Assembly (NCBI RefSeq): GCF_003991905.1
Contig: NZ_RSCL01000006.1
Location: 287,733-351,732 of the forward strand
Direction of reading: 5' to 3'
DNA: 64,000 nucleotides
From: Dulcicalothrix desertica PCC 7102
Lineage (GTDB): Bacteria; Cyanobacteriota; Cyanobacteriia; Cyanobacteriales; Nostocaceae
Shown one piece after another: positions 1 through 7,579 of this stretch. Each line of letters starts with the position of its first letter. Position 1 is the stretch's first letter. A program made the translations under genes and the position numbers. The notes under the pieces are model-generated. The model ran no database searches, had not been told where the DNA came from, and worked only from the letters and a program-made list of their open reading frames with translations.

Positions 1-379
1 GAACCATCAAATTCTCTTGGTTCTCGACAATAGTTTTCATAATTGCCGCATACTCGCGCTTATCAGTTTGCGCGCGTAAAGCCCAAACCGCAGGGCCACG
101 CGAAGAATTAAGAATACGTTTTTGTAAATAAGTACGGTCAGCCATCTTGCCAATTTCCCCACCAAGTGCATCAACTTCGTGCGTCAATTGAGATTTTGCA
201 GGGCCACCAACTGCTGGGTTACAAGGTTGCCAACCAATTTTATCTAAATTCAGTGTCAACAGCAGAGTGCGACATCCAAGACGTGCTGTCGCAAGTGCAG
301 CTTCACAACCGGAGTGACCTGCACCAACGACGACCACATCGAAAGCGTCTTGGAATTCTACTTTTTCGTGCATGGTCAT
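1..379 (-). CDS. mnmG: MnmG (GidA), tRNA uridine-5-carboxymethylaminomethyl synthesis enzyme, N-terminal part
   Basis: FAD enzyme that works with MnmE to install the carboxymethylaminomethyl group on U34 of certain tRNAs. The reverse strand gives an N-terminus with the dinucleotide-binding motif [14 protein letters not shown] followed by family-typical stretches [24 protein letters not shown] and [15 protein letters not shown]. About 126 residues of a usual ~630 are present; the rest lies beyond the left edge. Two ATGs (379 and 373) lie two codons apart, so the start is certain only to that degree. A plus-strand reading frame inside it is a shadow. Identification is by recognition of the conserved N-terminus and is firm. 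Confidence 0.95.
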   Translation of the reverse strand, partial: MTMHEKVEFQDAFDVVVVGAGHSGCEAALATARLGCRTLLLTLNLDKIGWQPCNPAVGGPAKSQLTHEVDALGGEIGKMADRTYLQKRILNSSRGPAVWALRAQTDKREYAAIMKTIVENQENLMV

Positions 380-602
380 AAACTTTCAGTAAGCATGATT
401 AGATACTGTTAATTTTAACCGAAATAAACCATATTTTGTAATTCAGATTGCCTTTAGGGTAGGTTAAATTAATTACAATGCCTGTAACTAGATAGAACTA
501 TTTTATCAATCGCCGCTTAAAATCAAGATTTACTCATGAATAAGCTAAAATTTATCTAAACTTTACAATCAAAGTATTAAATAAAACCATCCAAACACAT
601 AA

Positions 603-1775
603 ATGAAAATCCTTCAATTAACCTACTACGACAAAAAAATAAACTGGCGCCTATCCCCAATGCACTTTTCCAACCTCAATCTTCTAGTTGGCATATCTGG
701 AGTTGGTAAAACACAAATACTCAAATCAATAATGAACCTGCGCTCAATAGCCAGAGGTCATTCATTAAATGGTGTTACCTGGGATGTAAATTTCTCTATT
801 AACAATAATATTTATCAATGGAAGGGAGAATTTGAGTATGAACATAGTAATACGTTGGTAGCAGTAATCACTAATGAAGAAGAGTTAGAAAGCAGAAAAT
901 TTATAATTTCTAACGAGTATTTGTCTGTAAATAGTGAAGTAATAATAGAAAGAAATACTACCGAAATTCAATTTAAAGGAAATAAGCTTCCGAAATTATC
1001 TCGATTTACCAGCGCGATTAATATATTAAGTGAAGAGGAAGATATTTACCCTGTAAAAGAAGGGTTTAATCAGCTTGTGTACAGTGACCAGTTTAAGTCT
1101 GATTATCATTCATTGAATATAATGCTTCACTCAGTAAATAAAACGATTGACCCTAACAGTTTTGCTGTTGTCGCTAGTCACTATTATAGTCTAGAAAAAA
1201 TTAAAGAAAGTGGCTTACCAATTCAAATAAAGTTAGCATTAGCTTATAGATATGAACGCGATATTTTCAAACAAATCAAAAATCAATTTATTAACATTTT
1301 TGAACAAGTAGAAGATGTTAAGTTAGAGTTTGAAACAGATGATAATCTTTCTATTTCTACAACTATTTCACAATATCCTTTCGTCCAAATAAAAGAAAAA
1401 TATGTAGATAAATGGATTAAGCAAAATCAAATATCAGCAGGTATGTTTAAAACACTAATGCACATTAGTGAACTTTATTTATCTGCGAATAATACAGTAA
1501 TTTTAATTGATGAATTTGAAAATAGCTTAGGAGTAAACTGCATTGATGTTTTAAGCGATTTATTAATAACTGACACACAATTACAGTTTATACTTACAAG
1601 TCATCATCCCTACGTTATTAATAAAATAAGCATGGAATATTGGAAGATTGTTACTCGTAAAGGAGGTGTTGTTACTGTTAAAGATATGAAAGAGTTTAAT
1701 CTCCCTAAGTCTAGACACCAAGCATTTATGCAACTTATTAACCTTGATGCTTATAGAGAAGGAATAGCTGTGTAA
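603..1775 (+). CDS. AAA/ABC-type ATPase, candidate defence protein
   Basis: 390-residue ATPase of the OLD/SMC-like AAA group. Walker A GISGVGKT is at residues 30-37, an ABC-signature-like QISAGMFKTL at about 276-285, Walker B VILIDEFEN at about 299-307 and a switch-like SHHP at 333-336. There is no signal peptide or membrane segment. Its TAA overlaps the ATG of the next gene (TAATG), so the two are probably translationally coupled. In AbiL, PARIS and some retron systems such an ATPase is paired with a TOPRIM/RloB-type protein, which fits the neighbour. The gene is AT-rich and contains no GGCGCC, unlike most of the window. A defence role is inferred; the ATPase assignment is from visible motifs. 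Confidence 0.85.
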   Translation: MKILQLTYYDKKINWRLSPMHFSNLNLLVGISGVGKTQILKSIMNLRSIARGHSLNGVTWDVNFSINNNIYQWKGEFEYEHSNTLVAVITNEEELESRKFIISNEYLSVNSEVIIERNTTEIQFKGNKLPKLSRFTSAINILSEEEDIYPVKEGFNQLVYSDQFKSDYHSLNIMLHSVNKTIDPNSFAVVASHYYSLEKIKESGLPIQIKLALAYRYERDIFKQIKNQFINIFEQVEDVKLEFETDDNLSISTTISQYPFVQIKEKYVDKWIKQNQISAGMFKTLMHISELYLSANNTVILIDEFENSLGVNCIDVLSDLLITDTQLQFILTSHHPYVINKISMEYWKIVTRKGGVVTVKDMKEFNLPKSRHQAFMQLINLDAYREGIAV

Positions 1776-2464
1776 TGAATATCTATTTTCTTGTAGAGGG
1801 GAAAAAAACTGAAAGAAAAGTTTATCCAGCATGGTTAGCTCATCTTGTACCAGAACTACAACGAGTTAGTAACTATAACGAAGTTGATAGAAACAACTAC
1901 TATTTATTTAGCGCAGAAGGTTATCCGTCAATAATATACGAACATCTACCAAATTCCATCGCTGATGTTATGGAAAATGGGAAGTATGATTATTTTGTAG
2001 TTTGTTTAGACGCAGAAGAAAATGCAGTAGATGCAATTAAACAAGAAATATATGAATTGATTAGAGTTGAGAAAATTAATCTTGGATTAATTCAGTTTGT
2101 TATTATTGTTCAAAATCGTTGTATAGAAACTTGGTTTTTAGGTAATAAAAGGATATATTCAAGACAACCTCAATCACAACCTCTTTTAAATTATACAAAA
2201 TATTACAATGTTGCAGAAAATTGTCCTGAGTTAATGGGTAAATATAAAAATTTTAATACTCATGCTCAATTTCACGAAGAATATTTAAAAGAGCTATTTA
2301 GGGCAAAAAATATTAATTATTCCAAAAAGAATCCCGGTGATGTAATAAAACTTTATTATTTAGAGCAATTATTATATCGAATCCATGACAATCAATATCA
2401 TCTGCTAACATTTCAAGATTTTGTAAACTTTTGCCATCTCATTAAATCTAAGTTAATTACTTAA
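1775..2464 (+). CDS. TOPRIM/RloB-like protein, partner of the AAA ATPase
   Basis: 229-residue protein beginning with FLVEGKKTERKVY (acidic residue E8), then VVCLDAEE (D79, E81) and VQNRCIETWFLGN (E118). The order VEGxxTE, DxE/DxD, then a Cys-Glu-x-Trp segment is the pattern of RloB-like and DUF4276/TOPRIM-type proteins, which are probable metal-dependent nucleases. It overlaps the upstream ATPase by one base and very likely forms a complex or toxin-effector pair with it. GC content is low and GGCGCC sites are absent. The exact family (RloB, DUF4276 or DUF4435) cannot be settled by eye. Function is inferred from motif order and gene pairing. Confidence 0.75.
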   Translation: MNIYFLVEGKKTERKVYPAWLAHLVPELQRVSNYNEVDRNNYYLFSAEGYPSIIYEHLPNSIADVMENGKYDYFVVCLDAEENAVDAIKQEIYELIRVEKINLGLIQFVIIVQNRCIETWFLGNKRIYSRQPQSQPLLNYTKYYNVAENCPELMGKYKNFNTHAQFHEEYLKELFRAKNINYSKKNPGDVIKLYYLEQLLYRIHDNQYHLLTFQDFVNFCHLIKSKLIT

Positions 2465-2477
2465 CTAACTGATTAAT

Positions 2478-3347
2478 ATGTTAAATAGATTTCTCAAAAA
2501 AGGTATTTATATTTGTTTGGTGATATTCACTAGCTTAACTTTAGTCGCTAGTAATGGTAATGTAAATCATGTTACAGGCGCCAACGACCTAAAAACCAAC
2601 GAAGATTGTTTAATTGAGCGTGCCTTAAAAAAGCCAACTTCCAACCGTCCATGTATCACAAACCCCATACCATCAATTACTCCAATACCCACTCCTAACT
2701 TAGCATTACCACAAAAAGAGCGTTTTTTAGCTTTTATTACAACTCAACTACCATTAATACCCAATCCTAATACGTTTGAATATATTATGTTGCGTCAATA
2801 TGGGGCGCCTTTTGTTAATTTAAATTCAGCTATAAAACTACCACCAAAAGTATTTTTCCCTAATCCTGAAGAAACAAGAACTTATCAAGCAAGCTTAGTA
2901 ATGAGCAAAGTCAACAGTGGAAATAACTGCTTATTACAAAAAGCTGCTGCTGATGCATTCAATATCGCTGACAAACAAATCAATATTCCCTTAAAATCTG
3001 GATATGGTGCTGGTGACTGTACACGGACATACGAAACAAATCTGAGATTTTGGAAAAAATACGCCAACAATAATACTTTAGAACGAGTTAAGCAAGGTCG
3101 AGAAACAGCTATATTAAATGTAGTGGCGCCACCTGGAACATCACAGCACTTATGGGGTTTAGCAATAGATTTAAGAGTTTCCTATTCAGCACAAAGAAAA
3201 GCTTTAAACCAAAATGGCTGGTTCCAAACTGTAGAAACAGATTTACCTCACTGGACTTATTTAGGTGTACCAGAAGAAAAATTACCAGATTTTGGCTTCA
3301 ACAAAAAAATCGTCAGAGGAATTACTTACTGGTTAACACCACTATAA
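2478..3347 (+). CDS. M15 family (VanY-like) D-Ala-D-Ala carboxypeptidase, exported
   Basis: 289 residues. The N-terminus (KKGIYICLVIFTSLTLVAS, residues 7-25) looks like a signal peptide or anchor, followed by a Pro/Thr-rich linker at about 60-76. The catalytic part carries the zinc-ligand pattern of peptidase family M15B: SQHLWGLAIDL (H224, D231) and ETDLPHW (catalytic Glu E253, zinc ligand H258). The family trims D-Ala from peptidoglycan stem peptides in the periplasm. It starts 13 bp after the RloB-like gene but is functionally distinct, and an 81-bp dispersed repeat follows its stop codon. Family assignment is strong; the exact substrate is not known. Confidence 0.85.
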   Translation: MLNRFLKKGIYICLVIFTSLTLVASNGNVNHVTGANDLKTNEDCLIERALKKPTSNRPCITNPIPSITPIPTPNLALPQKERFLAFITTQLPLIPNPNTFEYIMLRQYGAPFVNLNSAIKLPPKVFFPNPEETRTYQASLVMSKVNSGNNCLLQKAAADAFNIADKQINIPLKSGYGAGDCTRTYETNLRFWKKYANNNTLERVKQGRETAILNVVAPPGTSQHLWGLAIDLRVSYSAQRKALNQNGWFQTVETDLPHWTYLGVPEEKLPDFGFNKKIVRGITYWLTPL

Positions 3348-3352
3348 CTCTA

Positions 3353-3433
3353 AGAAACCGGGTTTCTACCCATTCATTGTCGCAGACAAATCATCGTTTT
3401 TATTAAAGATATAGTTAAAGAAACCCGGTTTCT
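3353..3433. repeat. 81-bp dispersed element with AGAAACCGGGTTTCT ends
   Basis: Two 15-bp near-palindromes, AGAAACCGGGTTTCT (3353-3367) and AGAAACCCGGTTTCT (3419-3433), flank a core containing CATTGTCGCAGACAAATC. A homologous 81-bp copy lies at 30726-30806, also directly after a gene; a related pair without this core is at 28510-28576. It may act as a terminator-like hairpin or be a small non-autonomous mobile element. Confidence 0.85.
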
Positions 3434-3553
3434 AATTTGTATGGTACAAACTTGGGAACAATAAATATATGACTCAAGTGCGATGACCCAATGAACGTAT
3501 AGGGGCGATAATTATTACAATGAATGTGACATCTCAACCCTGGAGTTCTAACA

Positions 3554-4138
3554 GTGGGCTTATTCGATGATTTGAGTCGGTTTCTGGAAAGCCGTTTAGA
3601 AGAGTTCTTAAAAAACAACCCCCATTTGGAGCTAGAAGCACTGTTAGACCAGTTGCGTCAACAAGAGGGAGATACATTAAAACTAATAGCGGACTTGCAA
3701 TTGCAAGAAAAACGCTCTCAAGATGAAATTCTTGCCACAGCAACCGAAATTCAAAAATGGCATGAGCGAGTTCAAAAAGCCAAAGCTGCCAACCGTGAAG
3801 ACCTAGCATCCGCAGCACAAGAACGAGAAGCAGCGCTACTGCGTCAAGGAAACCAGCAGTGGGCGAAAATGCAAGGTATAAAAGACCGCATCAAACAATC
3901 TAAAGAACTTTATCAAAAAATTCAAGTTCGGCGTCAAGAAGTCCAAACCAAAGCAACCCAAGCACAAGCAACACGCGCACAAGCTCAAAAACAAACAAAA
4001 ACCCAGCAGCGCATGGAAAGTGACGGTTGGTGGAAATCAACTAATAGCTCAAGTAGCTTCGACGACCTAGAAGAACAATTTCTTCGCTTAGAAACCGACG
4101 ACGAACTGCAAAGAATGAAACGACAAATGGGTAAATAA
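3554..4138 (+). CDS. TIGR04376-like cyanobacterial coiled-coil protein
   Basis: 194 residues from a GTG start, opening with GLFDDLSRFLESRLEEFLKNNPHLELEALL, which I recognise as the start of the TIGR04376 family of cyanobacterial proteins. Residues about 30-150 are a nearly continuous charged coiled coil (QQEGDTLKLIADLQLQEKR onward; Q/K/A-rich at 120-150) resembling PspA-type proteins in composition. No membrane segment is present. The C-terminus is acidic and ends QRMKRQMGK. It stands alone between repeats, and its biochemical function is unknown. The start is chosen because the conserved first residues follow the GTG directly. Confidence 0.8.
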   Translation: MGLFDDLSRFLESRLEEFLKNNPHLELEALLDQLRQQEGDTLKLIADLQLQEKRSQDEILATATEIQKWHERVQKAKAANREDLASAAQEREAALLRQGNQQWAKMQGIKDRIKQSKELYQKIQVRRQEVQTKATQAQATRAQAQKQTKTQQRMESDGWWKSTNSSSSFDDLEEQFLRLETDDELQRMKRQMGK

Positions 4139-4149
4139 TAGTTAAGAGT

Positions 4150-4173
4150 GTAGAGACGCGACATGTCGCGTCT
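4150..4173. repeat. GTAGAGACG-type hairpin
   Basis: GTAGAGACGCGACATGTCGC followed by GTCT forms a strong hairpin (GACGCGACATGTCGCGTC core) just after the TIGR04376 gene. Related GTAGAGA...TCTCTAC hairpins with different loops are at 15013-15040 and 55084-55111. It is a dispersed intergenic palindrome and may also act in termination. Confidence 0.7.
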
Positions 4174-4227
4174 GTTATTGAGTTAACAAGGCATTATTGG
4201 CGCCTTCATCAGATTTGTGTCGCTAAT

Positions 4228-4271
4228 TTTCCTAGAGGATATATTCCGATTCAATTTATCCTCTAGGAATT
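4228..4271. repeat. Single copy of the CCTAGAGGAT / ATCCTCTAGG hairpin
   Basis: TTCCTAGAGGATA and TATCCTCTAGGAA arms flank a short AT-rich loop. The same arms build each unit of the tandem array at 54985-55389. It lies between the convergent TIGR04376-like gene and the gene at 4274 and could be a bidirectional terminator. Confidence 0.75.
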
Positions 4272-4273
4272 CA

Positions 4274-4960
4274 TTACATTTTTTCGCTTCTTTCTGCCAA
4301 AAAACCAAGAACCATCAAACTCACATCACCACGTTCACTTGGCAACATCGCCAAAACCTTATCAAAGCTTTGCCGCATTTCGGCAAAACTAGATTGACCC
4401 TGACTAGTACCCGAATACTCAGCAAGTGCCGCACGGTTTTTAGGAGTAGCTGGGTCAAGTTGACGCAATTTGACACGTAACTGCGATATTTTATTTTGAA
4501 CTTGTGTATTATTAACTCTCCTAGCTGGTTTAGATTGATGTAAACGAATCAATTTTGTTACCAACTCCTCATTAGATACAGCATCGCGTCGAGCCATATG
4601 GGTATACATAGTACCCCCGCCAGCATAAGCTTGTTGTAAATAAGCAGAAGCAATACCATATTGCCTACTATGTTGACGATAAGCTTTGATGCGCTGACCA
4701 ATATTACCAGGCAGTTTAGCAATTGCTACATCATTTCGCTGCTTCATGCATTCAGCATACACTTCCGAACTTATATCCTCTGACACCTCGCTCCAACCAC
4801 CTTTCTTCTCAGCATAGAATTTTGTCCAAGATTGATATTTCATTCCTAAAATCTTGTTACAACTCAATCCCAGCTTCTCTTCATCTAAATTATCTTGAGC
4901 ATTAACACTCTGGCCCAGTAACACCAGTGCAGTTAAACTTGCTATTAATATCTTTTTCAT
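4274..4960 (-). CDS. Exported hypothetical protein
   Basis: 228 residues with a clear signal peptide (MKKILIASLTALVLLGQSVNA, cleavage near residue 21). The mature part has two cysteines (SCNKILG and AECMKQ), a Gly/Tyr segment (YLQQAYAGGGTMYTH) and a basic, Gln-rich helical second half. I do not recognise a family; it resembles cyanobacterium-restricted secreted proteins. The gene has its own upstream AT-rich spacer (4961-5102) with a TCCGTTGTATCCGTTG repeat and is oriented with the next two or three minus-strand exported proteins. A periplasmic location is inferred from the signal peptide only. Confidence 0.7.
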   Translation of the reverse strand: MKKILIASLTALVLLGQSVNAQDNLDEEKLGLSCNKILGMKYQSWTKFYAEKKGGWSEVSEDISSEVYAECMKQRNDVAIAKLPGNIGQRIKAYRQHSRQYGIASAYLQQAYAGGGTMYTHMARRDAVSNEELVTKLIRLHQSKPARRVNNTQVQNKISQLRVKLRQLDPATPKNRAALAEYSGTSQGQSSFAEMRQSFDKVLAMLPSERGDVSLMVLGFLAERSEKM

Positions 4961-5059
4961 TTTTTCCCTAAAAGCTTTGTAAGTCTTATTACTTAGCTTT
5001 TATAGCATCACTTGTAATATAATAAACAGTAAAATAAGTACCAAAACATGTAAATTTAC

Positions 5060-5100
5060 AACGGATGCATTATCTGTTACATCCGTTGTATCCGTTGCGT
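5060..5100. repeat. CATCCGTTG / CAACGGATG repeat cluster
   Basis: ACAACGGATGC and TGTTACATCCGTTGTATCCG form an imperfect inverted repeat of nine-base units (AACGGATGT and relatives). The same unit bounds the repeat island at 54936-55499. Confidence 0.6.
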
Positions 5101-5102
5101 TC

Positions 5103-5381
5103 TTATTCATCCGAAGCAGGCAAACTATGCTCAACAGGTTGCGGCGCCTCAAAAACAACCGCTTGACTACTTTGTTCAACTGCTTGAGTGGGTATAATAT
5201 CGCGGATTACGTTTGGAGTCGAGTTAAAATAAGAACCCATTAGTTTATTGTAATTGGAAGCAACCGCAAGAAAGGCGCCACCGAGTATATATATAGGTAA
5301 AGGCAAAGTAAAATCTTTTGCCCAGTCAAATAATTCGGCTAAAGCGAACAGTAGAAAGAAACAAGCAAACCAAACTGCCAT
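5103..5381 (-). CDS. Small membrane hypothetical protein
   Basis: 92 residues. One hydrophobic segment at residues 1-15 (MAVWFACFFLLFALA) and another at 26-41 (LPLPIYILGGAFLAVA) predict a two-pass inner-membrane protein, with a polar, acidic C-terminal tail (VEQSSQAVVFEAPQPVEHS). This layout is common for short uncharacterised cyanobacterial proteins. The ATG is preceded by AT-rich sequence with no strong ribosome site. It lies between two exported hypotheticals on the same strand, but spacings of over 100 bp argue against one tight operon. Function unknown. Confidence 0.65.
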   Translation of the reverse strand: MAVWFACFFLLFALAELFDWAKDFTLPLPIYILGGAFLAVASNYNKLMGSYFNSTPNVIRDIIPTQAVEQSSQAVVFEAPQPVEHSLPASDE

Positions 5382-5490
5382 ATATATACCCCAAAGCTGC
5401 GAATCATTATATATAATAATTCAACTTCAGCAATAGTGTATTAGTACCATTAAACTAAAAGTGGTAGATGCAATGGTTCCTTACGTACTT

Positions 5491-6105
5491 TTACTTTTGC
5501 AATATAGCAGCTCGTAACCGTACTAATTGTGCATACCAGTCTTTGAAATATGGATGCTCCTGAATTTTGGCAAATGCTTCAGGTGAAAGTGTTTTTACAA
5601 AATCGTTATGAACTACGATTGCCCGATTTAGTTTTTTAACATCAATGTAATTGCAGGTTGATACTGACTGAGACTGACAATCTGGCAGCAATTCTGATAG
5701 TGCAGTTTTGAGTTTATCTACTGCATTATCTGAGGCGCCTAATTCGACTAACGCTGTCTTAAATTTAACTTCTGCTACACCCGCTTCTGGTTTCCTAGCA
5801 ATGAGGTCAATAATCACATTATTTTCGGTTGAAACCTCTTCACCCGTGTTAGCAATTTTACCAAATTCTTGCTTCAAAGCTTCGGTTGTTACGAATGGTG
5901 AACCACTATTAAAATTGATGCTAACATTCGGCGCGTCTGGTAAAAAGACTTCTATGCCAGGATTATAGTTCAAAAAGCTAGATGATTCATCACTACTGCC
6001 TGTTACATTTGCACTTCCAGCATATGCACTTTTAGGCATTATTAGCAGTGCAGTACAAACAATTAATACAGTACTCAAACTAGTGGAAACACGTTGTCTT
6101 TTCAT
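5491..6105 (-). CDS. Exported hypothetical protein, operon with the barrel-like protein upstream
   Basis: 204 residues with a signal peptide (STVLIVCTALLIMPKSAYAG, cleavage after AYA near residue 29). The mature part begins Ser-rich (SSDESSSFLNYN) and ends in a helical region with two cysteines (LPDCQSQSVSTCNY). It lies 35 bp downstream of the gene at 6141-7313 on the same strand, so the two are probably co-transcribed and may act together in the envelope. I do not recognise the family. Confidence 0.65.
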   Translation of the reverse strand: MKRQRVSTSLSTVLIVCTALLIMPKSAYAGSANVTGSSDESSSFLNYNPGIEVFLPDAPNVSINFNSGSPFVTTEALKQEFGKIANTGEEVSTENNVIIDLIARKPEAGVAEVKFKTALVELGASDNAVDKLKTALSELLPDCQSQSVSTCNYIDVKKLNRAIVVHNDFVKTLSPEAFAKIQEHPYFKDWYAQLVRLRAAILQK

Positions 6106-6140
6106 CTTTATTGTTGTTTTGTTTGTAGGATAGGTAAGCT

Positions 6141-7313
6141 TTAAAACTGAAATGCAGAGCCTGCGACAATTGTCAAGCCAGAACCTTCATTCAAATTATC
6201 GGTGACATCTGTGAAAATGGCATTAATTACTAAAGGAAATTTTTTGATTGGTACTACTGAGGCGCCAACGTTTAAGCGGTTGCCAGTCCAACTGCTCACT
6301 AAAGAAATTTCGGGTGTGACTTGTAAACCAACACTTCCGAATAAGTTAGGAGTGTTTTCCCCATTTAGAATTGCACCCTTAGAACGGAAGGCGCCACTGC
6401 CTACACCAACAGAAACAGTCAAAGGTAGTTGATTCGATATAAGTGGAAACGCTTGGGTAACTACCCCGTAAACTGTCGCATTAGCAGCAACAGTATCTCC
6501 CCAGCGAATTGGGTTAGACCATCCAAATGCAGCAGCTGTGCCTCTTCCAAAGTATTTATGTAATTTAAAGCCTATTGTGCCACTGTCGCCAAAGTCAAAA
6601 TCATTAAAATTACCACCACCAACGCTGGTGATATTAAAGTTAAACTCAACACCTAATGAGTTAATGGCATCACCTTCACCAAAACCAAATGATAGCGAAC
6701 CATCAACTCTATCGCGGTCTCCATCAAACGGAAATCTCACCCCACCACCAATATAAGCTTGTTTGGAACTGGCGCCGTAACCTGTTGGAGTCCCAGCACT
6801 CGAAGCAGGAGCAACCCTGCGACTCGTTCTAGTTTCAATGACAATAGGTTCTATTAGCAGGTCTTCACGCGATTTATTAAGTTCTCCAAAACTATCCCCA
6901 ACAGTTCCCGAAGAATCTGTTTGAGCTACCTGTTGCTGAGAAAATGGCTTCAGAGCATTTAGTAACTTTGAATAACGTTTCGAGTCTTCTTTGTTAGAAA
7001 CTTTATTGAAATCTCGATTAAATTCAGATAACGATATAGGTTGCTTAACAATTAGTTCTCTTTGTACGTCAGCATATCTACTGCGTGCATGAGCGCGCAA
7101 CTTTTCAAGAAGTTGATTTTGCGATGAAGTTACGTCAGTTTTATCAAGAGTTGCTACTTCTGGTTTTTCCTCTACGATAAAACCGTAGCTAGCAGTCGAA
7201 CTCAGCAAAACAGCTGAAAATAATCCAGGTGCTATTAGTCTACTGATATTACGTATGGAACTTCTATGTTTAAGCGAAACCACGGTTGTATTTATTTTTT
7301 TATTCCGATTCAT
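6141..7313 (-). CDS. Exported protein with outer-membrane beta-barrel character
   Basis: 390 residues. The N-terminus has a hydrophobic export signal (LIAPGLFSAVLLSSTASYGF, ending near residue 46). Residues about 170-390 are a string of alternating Gly/aromatic beta-strands (YIGGGVRFPFDGDRD, GSLSFGFGEGD, TIGFKLHKYFG, LFGSVGLQVTPEISLVSSW), and the protein ends in GSAFQF with a terminal Phe, a usual feature of outer-membrane barrel proteins. No specific family is recognised. It probably heads a two-gene operon with the smaller exported protein 35 bp downstream. Surface or transport roles are possible but unproven. Confidence 0.7.
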   Translation of the reverse strand: MNRNKKINTTVVSLKHRSSIRNISRLIAPGLFSAVLLSSTASYGFIVEEKPEVATLDKTDVTSSQNQLLEKLRAHARSRYADVQRELIVKQPISLSEFNRDFNKVSNKEDSKRYSKLLNALKPFSQQQVAQTDSSGTVGDSFGELNKSREDLLIEPIVIETRTSRRVAPASSAGTPTGYGASSKQAYIGGGVRFPFDGDRDRVDGSLSFGFGEGDAINSLGVEFNFNITSVGGGNFNDFDFGDSGTIGFKLHKYFGRGTAAAFGWSNPIRWGDTVAANATVYGVVTQAFPLISNQLPLTVSVGVGSGAFRSKGAILNGENTPNLFGSVGLQVTPEISLVSSWTGNRLNVGASVVPIKKFPLVINAIFTDVTDNLNEGSGLTIVAGSAFQF

Positions 7314-7499
7314 TTAAGGAACTCCTCATACCACTGTAAGTGGCATGTGTCTTTAATTACATGGACATGTACATAGAATTCCCAGAAATCATCCAAAACT
7401 AACACAAAACTAATAATAATTTTCTTGACAAATCCGAGATTATATTCATTCATAAAAGGAAAATTAAACAAAAATAGCAGTTGGTACGTAATAGTACAA

Positions 7500-7572
7500 A
7501 CTGCTATTTTTGTAAATGTGGGCGGTTCGGGATGCCCACTCCACAAGATTAAGATGCCCACTCCACAAGAAT
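7500..7572. repeat. GATGCCCACTCCACAAGA direct repeat
   Basis: GATGCCCACTCCACAAGA occurs twice (near 7532 and 7554) beside a GGGCGGTTCGGGATGCCC hairpin. Relatives of this GTGGGCATCC...GCCC family lie at about 26788-26815 and 43190-43262. Confidence 0.7.
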
Positions 7573-7579
7573 TAAGTTT

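Noticed and set aside
166-381. 71-codon plus-strand ORF
   Set aside because: It is the antisense shadow of mnmG, whose N-terminus is clear on the other strand.
7310-7561. 83-codon ORF on the minus strand
   Set aside because: It runs through a dispersed repeat, overlaps the start of the barrel-like gene and has no protein-like composition or ribosome site.
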